Under the pieces are notes generated by a model. The model searched no databases and was not told the DNA's origin. It was given only the letters and a program-made list of their open reading frames with translations. Below, in pieces: positions 8,117 through 14,165 of a DNA stretch of 29,246 bases; within the stretch, counting starts at the first letter, position 1; every line of letters begins with the position of its first letter. This DNA comes from Bacteroidales bacterium. Its GTDB lineage: Bacteria > Bacteroidota > Bacteroidia > Bacteroidales > F082. The position numbers were made by a program, and so were the translations under genes. Location: contig JAILDR010000097.1 in assembly GCA_024689285.1 (NCBI GenBank), forward strand, positions 1 through 29,246, given 5' to 3'.

Positions 8117-8182
8117 TCGACTCACCCTCGACTCACCCTCGACTCACCCTCGACTCACCCTCGATTCACCCTCGACTTACCT
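8117..8182. repeat. 11-base tandem repeat, six units
   Basis: The unit TCGACTCACCC occurs four times without change (8117-8160), then as TCGATTCACCC (8161-8171) and TCGACTTACCT (8172-8182). The period is not a multiple of three, so it is not a coding repeat. A related TCGACTTCA lies shortly upstream near 8072. Confidence 0.9.
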
Positions 8183-8212
8183 CTGGCTCCAAAAAAAGCG
8201 GCACCGCAAAAA

Positions 8213-8232
8213 AGTTATTTGTACAAATAACT
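8213..8232. promoter_or_regulatory. 20-base perfect palindrome, candidate operator
   Basis: AGTTATTTGTACAAATAACT is its own reverse complement over all 20 bases. It lies 28 bases upstream of a TATCTTTG -7 box, in the position where a dimeric regulator could bind. AT-rich dyads of this kind are typical operators. No copy was noticed elsewhere in the window. Confidence 0.6.
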
Positions 8233-8260
8233 AATTGTCAGCTATTTAGAAAAATGTTCG

Positions 8261-8268
8261 TATCTTTG
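8261..8268 (+). promoter_or_regulatory. -7 box (TATCTTTG) upstream of the hexamer array
   Basis: TATCTTTG matches TAnnTTTG. The nearest TTG (8235-8237) is 23 bases upstream, further than usual. If used, transcription would begin around 8273, right at the start of the hexamer repeats, giving a leader of about 245 bases before the DUF47 gene. Confidence 0.5.
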
Positions 8269-8277
8269 CTTCGTATT

Positions 8278-8361
8278 AAAACGAAAACGAAAACGAAAAC
8301 CAAAACCAAAACCAAAACCAAAACGAAAACCAAAACCAAAACGAAAACCAAAACCAAAACC
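8278..8361. repeat. hexanucleotide tandem array AAAAC(C/G), 14 units
   Basis: Fourteen uninterrupted hexamers AAAACG or AAAACC run from 8278 to 8361. The G-type units are numbers 1, 2, 3, 8 and 11; all the rest are C-type. A seven-base unit follows, then a doubled 14-mer CCAACTGCAAACT(A/G) at 8367-8394. In one frame the array reads Lys-Thr repeats, but no credible gene carries it. Its position in the leader of the phosphate operon makes length variation a possible regulatory device. Confidence 0.9.
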
Positions 8362-8486
8362 AAAAACCAACTGCAAACTACCAACTGCAAACTGCCAACC
8401 AACCTAATTATTAACCAACCAAAACCTCAAAAACCAGGGCAAGAATAAAAAACACCAAGTTCCTTCTACTTGAACACTTTTTCCTT

Positions 8487-8494
8487 ACCTTTGC
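8487..8494 (+). promoter_or_regulatory. -7 box (TACCTTTG) for the phosphate-transport operon
   Basis: An exact TAnnTTTG match about 25 bases before the first DUF47 gene. No clear TTTG partner is visible 18-20 bases upstream. It is the promoter nearest the operon and the likelier of the two candidates. Confidence 0.65.
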
Positions 8495-8519
8495 CCCAAA
8501 TTTCAAACCCATTTAACCG

Positions 8520-9170
8520 ATGGCACTAAACAACCTATTCACACGAGGAAGCAGCCGCGAGAAGCACTTCTTCCCCACTTATATCAAGCAGGCGGAAACG
8601 GCTCAGATTGCCACCAAATACCTCAAGGAACTGGTCAAAAGCGACGACCCCGAGGAACGCAAGCTGCTCACCCGCATGATCAAGAAACAAGAGACCACCG
8701 GCGACGAGCTGCTGCGCGAGTTCTACATCGAGCTCAACGAAGCCTTCGTCACTCCCTTCGACCGCGAGGACATGAACGCCCTGGCCATGGGTTTGGACAA
8801 GTTCCTCGATTTCATCAACCACTCGGCCAAGACCATCCTAATGTACAACCCCAAGAAAATCGACAAGCAAATCAAGGAGATTGTGGACAACATCCACGAA
8901 GACGCCTCCACCATCATGAATGTGTTCAACATGCTCGACGACCTTGGGAAAAACCATCAGCAAATCAACGACCTGTGTCAGAAGGTCACCCTTATCGAAC
9001 ATTCCGTCGACGACATCTACGGCGATTACATCTCCTATCTCTTCGAGAACGAGACTGACGAAATCGAACTGCTGAAATACAAGGAGATAGCCCAAGTGGT
9101 GGAAGACACCACCGACCGCGCCAAGGAGGTGACCAGCACTATTAAAAGTCTTATCATAAAAGAATCGTGA
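8520..9170 (+). CDS. DUF47 family (PhoU-like) protein, first copy
   Basis: A 216-residue, all-helical protein of the DUF47 family, distantly related to PhoU and commonly encoded with low-affinity phosphate transporters, whose activity it is thought to modulate. The body is a bundle of long amphipathic helices. The family signature TPFDRED lies at about residues 77-83, preceded by a KKQETTGDELLREFY stretch and followed by DFINHSAKT and EHSVDDIYG, acidic motifs that in PhoU-like proteins bind metal clusters. The stop overlaps the PiT start by one base (TGATG), so the two are translationally coupled. It is a cytoplasmic protein without signal or membrane segments. A second, divergent DUF47 gene follows the transporter. 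Confidence 0.93.
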   Translation: MALNNLFTRGSSREKHFFPTYIKQAETAQIATKYLKELVKSDDPEERKLLTRMIKKQETTGDELLREFYIELNEAFVTPFDREDMNALAMGLDKFLDFINHSAKTILMYNPKKIDKQIKEIVDNIHEDASTIMNVFNMLDDLGKNHQQINDLCQKVTLIEHSVDDIYGDYISYLFENETDEIELLKYKEIAQVVEDTTDRAKEVTSTIKSLIIKES

Positions 9171-10237
9171 TGAATCTCCTGACCATAGCCATCATCCTCT
9201 CCATCATCCTTGCCTTCGTCTTCACCTTCCTGAATGGCATGAATGATGCGGCCAACTCCATCTCCACCATCATCGCCACCAAGGTGATGACACCGCTGCA
9301 AGCCATCCTGTGGGCCTCGTTTTGGGAGTTCACCGCTTTCATCATCATCCGCATGGTGTTCAACCAGCAGTTTGCCGTGGGCAACACAATGGCCAACTTT
9401 GCCGACCAAAACGTCATCGACCCCTACCTTATCTTATCCGCCCTTGTGGGCGCAGCCATCTGGGTGGCCATCTGCACCAAGAGCGGCATGCCCATCTCCA
9501 CCTCGCACGCCCTCATCGGAGGCATCATCGGGGCGGCGTGGTTCGTCAACGGCGGCGGCGTACTTCACATGGCACCTATCCTCATCACATTGGCATTCAT
9601 CGTATTATCACCCCTCATCGGACTGTTTCTGGGCTTTTTCCTGGAGTGCTTATTCCTAAGAATCTTCAAGAACAGCCCGCGCAAGAAAGTCGATAAAACA
9701 TTCAAAATCTTGCAGCACTTCTCGACGGCGGCCTTCTGCGTGGGTCACGGCTCGAACGACGCGCCCAAGACGATGGGTATCATCGCCGTGCTGATGGCCA
9801 GCGTGTTCACCACACAAGGGGTCAGCCCTGAGATGAAGAGCTTCATCAGCAACTTCTACGACAGCAGTCAAGAATTCCATATTCCTGACATCCTTGCTGT
9901 TACATGCTATATCATCATGTCGTTAGGTATATTGATTGGCGGCAAGAACGTTATCAAGACCATGGGCGGCGGCTTGGCGAAAATCACGCCTGTGCGCGGT
10001 TTTTCTGCTGAATTTGCCGGTGCCACCACACTTATCGCCACCTCGTTCCTCGGCATCCCGGTCAGCACAACCCACACCATCACCGGCGGCGTCATCGGCG
10101 TGGGTCTCGTCGACGGCATGAAGTCCGTGAAATGGGTAACGGCCAAGCGTATCGTCTTGTCGTGGATACTGACCATCCCCGTACCGCTCGTCATTAGCGG
10201 CATATTGAACCTGTTGTTTCACCTCTTAGTCAAGTAA
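9170..10237 (+). CDS. PiT-family inorganic phosphate transporter
   Basis: A 355-residue inner-membrane transporter that imports phosphate with H+ or Na+. Two inverted halves are visible, each with a family signature: FLNGMNDAANSIS near residue 20 and VGHGSNDAPKTMG near residue 195. About ten hydrophobic segments follow the expected topology, and the repeated SGMPISTSHA and LGIPVSTTHTI motifs are typical of PiT. The ATG at 9170 shares its A with the upstream TGA; a GTG three bases earlier would add one residue and is less likely. It sits between two DUF47 genes, four bases before the second, in one operon, so uptake is probably controlled by two PhoU-like proteins. Confidence 0.95.
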   Translation: MNLLTIAIILSIILAFVFTFLNGMNDAANSISTIIATKVMTPLQAILWASFWEFTAFIIIRMVFNQQFAVGNTMANFADQNVIDPYLILSALVGAAIWVAICTKSGMPISTSHALIGGIIGAAWFVNGGGVLHMAPILITLAFIVLSPLIGLFLGFFLECLFLRIFKNSPRKKVDKTFKILQHFSTAAFCVGHGSNDAPKTMGIIAVLMASVFTTQGVSPEMKSFISNFYDSSQEFHIPDILAVTCYIIMSLGILIGGKNVIKTMGGGLAKITPVRGFSAEFAGATTLIATSFLGIPVSTTHTITGGVIGVGLVDGMKSVKWVTAKRIVLSWILTIPVPLVISGILNLLFHLLVK

Positions 10238-10241
10238 TGCC

Positions 10242-10889
10242 ATGAGTCTCAACAGCTTCTTCCAGTTTTTCGTCCCCAAGGAAACAAAGTTCTACCCGCT
10301 ATACCAACAGCAGGCAGCCTACATCGACAAGGCAGCAACGCTTTTGAGGCAGATGCTCCTTGAAACCGACCTCGACCAGCTCGAAGCCTTGAGAAAAGAC
10401 ATCAAGGTTTGTGAGACTGAAGGCGACAAGGTGCTGCTCGACTTCTACAGCCAGCTCTTCGCCACCGTGCTCACCCCCTTCGACCGGGACGACGTACATG
10501 AACTCGCCGAAATGATGGACACTTTCCTCGACCACATCGACGACTCGGCCAACATTGTCCTCACCCGCCGTTTCCTCGCTGTGGACGCCGACCTCACCAC
10601 GATGGCGGAGAACATCATGTTTGCCGCTGAAAACCTCAGCCTCATCATCCGCGACCTGCCACAGCTCTACGACAAACGAAAGGAAATCGCACGTCTCTGC
10701 CATGAAATCAAGACCTTGGAACACGACAACGACGAACTCTACGGCAGCTGCATCAGCAAACTGTTCCAAAAAGACTACAGCCTCACCGAAATCATTAAAC
10801 GCAAAGACTTGGTGCAGGTGCTGGAAAACACCACCAATTCGGTGAAGTATATATCGGATAAAATCAGAAGTATCATCAGTAAACTATAA
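10242..10889 (+). CDS. DUF47 family (PhoU-like) protein, second copy
   Basis: A 215-residue helical paralogue of the protein at 8520-9170. It keeps the signature TPFDRDD at about residues 78-84, the acidic stretch KVCETEGDKVLLDFY before it, and DHIDDSANIVL and EHDNDELYG after it, but overall identity with the first copy appears low, so the duplication is old. It begins four bases after the PiT stop and ends three bases before pncB. Having DUF47 genes on both sides of one PiT gene suggests the two may form a heteromer or respond to different signals. The product should be cytoplasmic and peripheral to the transporter. Confidence 0.92.
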   Translation: MSLNSFFQFFVPKETKFYPLYQQQAAYIDKAATLLRQMLLETDLDQLEALRKDIKVCETEGDKVLLDFYSQLFATVLTPFDRDDVHELAEMMDTFLDHIDDSANIVLTRRFLAVDADLTTMAENIMFAAENLSLIIRDLPQLYDKRKEIARLCHEIKTLEHDNDELYGSCISKLFQKDYSLTEIIKRKDLVQVLENTTNSVKYISDKIRSIISKL

Positions 10890-10892
10890 ATC

Positions 10893-12086
10893 ATGCGCCA
10901 GATTATCACCAGCCTATTAGACAACGACCTCTACACTTTCAGCGTGTGCTATGCCTACCTGCAGAAGTTCCCGCGTGCCATAGGACAATACACCTTTGTA
11001 GACCGCAACAACACGGTCTATCCCGAAGGCTTTGCCGAGAAGCTGCGCGAGCAGTTTGACAGCTATGTCAACATCCGCATCACCGACGAGGAAGTGCGTT
11101 TCATGAAACGCAAGTGTTACTACTTCCCGCTGTGGTTCTTCACCTTCCTGAAAGGCTTCCACATGCGTCCCTCGGAGGTGGAGGTAAGCCAGGACGAAGA
11201 GGGTCATCTGCATATCACCGTCACAGGCCTGTTGTGGCGCACCGTCTTTTGGGAGATGCCCATCCTGGCCACCGTCAGCGAGCTGATGCACGAGCTGAAA
11301 GGCGAGTTTGAGCACTATGATGCCGAAAAGGAGTACAAGAAATCATACGACAAGGCCATCCGCCTCATCGGCAATGGCGTCAAGTTCAGCGATTTCGGCA
11401 CACGTCGCCGCTTCTCGTTCGAGCATCAGGACAGGGTTATTCAGTCGTTCATCGAGGCTCAGAAGCAGTTCACCAAGACTTGCTTTGTGGGCACATCAAA
11501 TGTGTTATTGGCCATGAAATACGACCTCACCCCTATCGGCACCATGAGCCACCAGTTCATCGAGACCTGCTCGCTCTACGGCTACAACGAGGCCAACTAC
11601 CTCGCGATGGAATACTGGCAGGAAGTGTATGCCGGCAGCCTGGGCGTGTTCCTTTACGACACCTACACCCGCAAGGCTTTCTTCCAAAACTTCACCACCC
11701 TGCACGCCAAGCTGTTTGACGGCTTGCGCGTCGACAGCGGCGACAACTACGAGGCTCTGGAGGAAATCATCGAGAAATACAAGGAACTGGGCATCGACCC
11801 GGCACAGAAATCCATAATCTTCAGCAACGGCCTCAATGTCAGCGAGGCTATCGCCATCCACGAGACTGTCAACGGCAGGATGCAAGACTCTTTCGGCATC
11901 GGGACGCACCTCACCTGCGACATCGACAACGTAAAGGCGATGAACATCGTGGTGAAACTCACCGCCGCCAAGATTACCGAGAAGCGCAACTGGAAAAAGG
12001 TGGTCAAACTCAGCGACGACCTCGGCAAATACACCGGCGACCCCGAAGAAATCGAGATTTGCAAGAAGACGCTGGAAATTGAGTGA
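10893..12086 (+). CDS. pncB: nicotinate phosphoribosyltransferase
   Basis: A 397-residue enzyme of NAD salvage that makes nicotinate mononucleotide from nicotinate and PRPP with ATP hydrolysis. The N-terminus ITSLLDNDLYTFSVCYAYL is the family opening. H220 in GTMSHQFIE corresponds to the phosphorylated histidine, and FDGLRVDSGDNYEALE, FSNGLNV and FGIGTHLTCD are the phosphate- and ribose-binding motifs. Length matches the 400-residue E. coli enzyme. It starts three bases after the second DUF47 gene, so it ends a four-gene operon; the link with phosphate uptake may be that the reaction uses PRPP and ATP and releases phosphate and pyrophosphate, but this is inference. It converges on topB with a 71-base gap. 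Confidence 0.96.
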   Translation: MRQIITSLLDNDLYTFSVCYAYLQKFPRAIGQYTFVDRNNTVYPEGFAEKLREQFDSYVNIRITDEEVRFMKRKCYYFPLWFFTFLKGFHMRPSEVEVSQDEEGHLHITVTGLLWRTVFWEMPILATVSELMHELKGEFEHYDAEKEYKKSYDKAIRLIGNGVKFSDFGTRRRFSFEHQDRVIQSFIEAQKQFTKTCFVGTSNVLLAMKYDLTPIGTMSHQFIETCSLYGYNEANYLAMEYWQEVYAGSLGVFLYDTYTRKAFFQNFTTLHAKLFDGLRVDSGDNYEALEEIIEKYKELGIDPAQKSIIFSNGLNVSEAIAIHETVNGRMQDSFGIGTHLTCDIDNVKAMNIVVKLTAAKITEKRNWKKVVKLSDDLGKYTGDPEEIEICKKTLEIE

Positions 12087-12110
12087 GAGGTTTGAGGTAG
12101 GTGGTTTGAG

Positions 12111-12150
12111 CCGCTTTGCGCCATTGCGAGGAACGAAGCAATCCAAGCGG
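12111..12150. repeat. dispersed palindromic repeat between convergent genes
   Basis: Nested arms CCGCTT (12111-12116) with AAGCGG (12145-12150), and ATTGC (12123-12127) with GCAAT (12138-12142), enclose GAGGAACGAA. The core ATTGCGAGGAACGAAGCAAT is, from general knowledge, a widespread intergenic repeat in bacterial genomes. Here it lies between the ends of pncB and topB and may act as a bidirectional 3' structure. Confidence 0.6.
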
Positions 12151-12157
12151 ATTGTTG

Positions 12158-14164
12158 TTAAAACGCCTTCCTCCACCCGCAGCCATTCCGCCACTCTGAG
12201 CAGCCGTAAGCGGTCTTACCTTTTATTATATGTCCTTTACCGCATTGTGGGCAGGGCTGCCCGATGATACTGTCAGCAGCGGTTTTGGCGGAAGTTGAGG
12301 AGGCTTTCTTGGGCTTGGGCGTTGAGGCTTTTTTTGACGAAGATTTCTTAGGCTTCTCTTCCACAACAGTTGCCGCCACGTGGCGGTTAGTGTTGTCAAG
12401 CATCACAGTGGTGACGATTTCCGTCACCATTTGTTTCAGCTCATCAAGGAATTGTCGCGCTTCGTATTTGTGCTGCTCAATCTCGCGAAGCTTCTTTTCC
12501 CAGATGCCTGTCAGCTCGGCGCTTTTCAAAAGGTCTTCATGGATAAGCCCGATGAGTTCAACCCCGGTGGGTGTAGGCTCAAGGCTCTTGCGAATCTTCC
12601 TGATATAGTTGCGCTTGAACAGCGTTTCGATGATGGCGGCACGAGTGGAAGGCCGCCCTATGCCGTTCTCTTTCATCACCTCGCGCAGCGACTCATCGTC
12701 CACCAGTTTGCCAGCCGTTTCCATAGCACGGAGCAAAGTGGCTTCCGTATAAGGCTTGGGTGGCTGTGTCCATTTCTCGGCCAGCGAGGGCTGATGCGGC
12801 CCGTGCTCGCCTTTTTCAAAGATGGGCAAGGTCTTTTCCTCATCCTCCTGCCCCTCCTTTTTCTCCTCTTCCTGTTTCACCGGTTTGATGACCTCGCGCC
12901 AACCCGGCACAAGAATCTGCTTGCCCGAGGTCTTAAACTCCACCTCTTCCACCTTGCCCAAAACCGTCGTCGTGGCAAACTGACAGTCAGGATAAAAAAC
13001 AGCAATAAAATGGCGGCAGACCTCATCATACACCTTCTCTTCGGCAAACGACAGGCCTTGCGGAACCACACCCGTAGGGATGATGGCATGGTGGTCGGTG
13101 ACCTTACTGTTGTCGAACACTTTCTTGCTCTTGGGCAGCTTTTTGCCAGCCAAGGGTGAAGTGTATTCGGCATAGTTGGTGAGTTTGGCCAGAATATCAG
13201 GGCATTTCGGATAAATATCGTCGCTCAGATAGGTAGTGTCGACACGCGGATAGGTGGTGTATTTCTTCTCGTATAGGCTCTGGATGGTCTGCAAGGTTTG
13301 GTCGGCAGAGAAACCGTAACGCTTGTTGCATTCCACCTGCAGCGAGGTCAGGTCGTAGAGTCGCGGCGGGGCTTCGGTGCCTTTCTTGGTAGAGATATCC
13401 GTCACGGCAAACTCCTTCCCTTCCACACTCGCCAAGTCTTTCTGTCCGTCCTCAACGGAACCGTATTTGCCTTTGGTGGCCGTAAAGGTCGTGTCGCGAT
13501 AAACAGTCGACAACATCCAATAGGCTTCCGGCTTGAAATTGACAATTTCATGGTAACGGTTGACAATCAAGGCCAAAGTGGGTGTCTGCACCCGTCCTAT
13601 CGAAAGCACCTGCCGGTTTTGGCCATATTTTAAGGTGTAAAGCCTTGTTGCGTTCATCCCCAAAAGCCAGTCGCCGATGGCACGCGAAAGGCCCGCTTCG
13701 TAAAGCGACTGATAATCAGATTGGTCTTTCAAGGTTTTGAATCCCTCGCGAATAGACTCTTCCGTCAATGAGGAAATCCACAAGCGCTGCACAGGACAAT
13801 GTACCCCGGCCTTCTGCATCACCCAACGCTGGATGAGTTCACCCTCTTGCCCGGCATCACCGCAGTTCACGATACTGTCAGCCTTTTGAAACAACGACTC
13901 TATGATTTTGAACTGTTTTTCCACACCTTTGTCGGCAATCAGCTTGATGCCAAACCGTTGCGGAATCATCGGAAGACGGCTCAAAGCCCAAGCCTTCCAT
14001 TGATCGGTATAGTCGTGGGGTTCCTTCAGGGTGCAGAGATGACCGAAGGTCCAAGTCACTTGGTAGCCGTTGCCCTCCATGTAGCCCTCATGGGAAGTGT
14101 TGGCGCCCAGCACTTTGGCAATGTCGCGGGCGACGCTTGGCTTTTCAGCAATACAGACAATCAT
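12158..14164 (-). CDS. topB: DNA topoisomerase III (type IA)
   Basis: A 668-residue type IA topoisomerase that relaxes and decatenates DNA through a 5'-phosphotyrosine. The Toprim domain begins MIVCIAEKPSVARDIAKVLGA, with E7. The second Toprim motif reads GDAGQEGE at 102-109, so D103 and E107 are present but the usual second aspartate is G105. The catalytic tyrosine is Y305 in TTYPRVDTTYL, and SIGRVQTPTLALI at about 188-200 is the conserved domain-IV motif. The C-terminus has a lysine- and serine-rich linker (KPKKSSSKKAS) and one zinc-ribbon motif with CPQCGKGH and CSEWRNGCGW. It begins one base after the stop of the upstream antiporter gene, so it is read from the antiporter operon. It has no conjugation genes nearby and looks chromosomal. 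Confidence 0.95.
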   Translation of the reverse strand: MIVCIAEKPSVARDIAKVLGANTSHEGYMEGNGYQVTWTFGHLCTLKEPHDYTDQWKAWALSRLPMIPQRFGIKLIADKGVEKQFKIIESLFQKADSIVNCGDAGQEGELIQRWVMQKAGVHCPVQRLWISSLTEESIREGFKTLKDQSDYQSLYEAGLSRAIGDWLLGMNATRLYTLKYGQNRQVLSIGRVQTPTLALIVNRYHEIVNFKPEAYWMLSTVYRDTTFTATKGKYGSVEDGQKDLASVEGKEFAVTDISTKKGTEAPPRLYDLTSLQVECNKRYGFSADQTLQTIQSLYEKKYTTYPRVDTTYLSDDIYPKCPDILAKLTNYAEYTSPLAGKKLPKSKKVFDNSKVTDHHAIIPTGVVPQGLSFAEEKVYDEVCRHFIAVFYPDCQFATTTVLGKVEEVEFKTSGKQILVPGWREVIKPVKQEEEKKEGQEDEEKTLPIFEKGEHGPHQPSLAEKWTQPPKPYTEATLLRAMETAGKLVDDESLREVMKENGIGRPSTRAAIIETLFKRNYIRKIRKSLEPTPTGVELIGLIHEDLLKSAELTGIWEKKLREIEQHKYEARQFLDELKQMVTEIVTTVMLDNTNRHVAATVVEEKPKKSSSKKASTPKPKKASSTSAKTAADSIIGQPCPQCGKGHIIKGKTAYGCSEWRNGCGWRKAF

Positions 14165-14165
14165 T

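Larger units (their letters stand above)
7600..8519. other. repeat-dense intergenic region, no convincing protein gene
   Basis: About 920 bases separate the ureohydrolase from the phosphate-transport operon. In order they hold: a possible 3' hairpin closed by GCATCC (7600-7605) and GGATGC (7650-7655); a 51-base imperfect inverted repeat; two copies of a 20-base direct repeat, one inside a palindrome; a strong GC-rich palindrome; six 11-base tandem units; a 20-base perfect palindrome; a -7 box; fourteen hexamer repeats; a doubled 14-mer; and a second -7 box before the operon. Frames through it (7815-8087 and 8104-8448) are low-complexity or repeat translations and are not credible genes. The individual elements are listed separately. 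Confidence 0.8.

Noticed and set aside
8117..8361. possible CRISPR array
   Set aside because: The 11-base and 6-base units are directly adjacent with no unique spacers, and no cas gene is present.
8104..8448. 114-codon frame containing a Lys-Thr repeat
   Set aside because: It consists of translated 11-base and hexamer repeats, lacks a domain, and the -7 box lies inside it.
12079..12267. 62-codon frame after pncB
   Set aside because: It is the translation of a dispersed palindromic repeat and the antisense end of topB.
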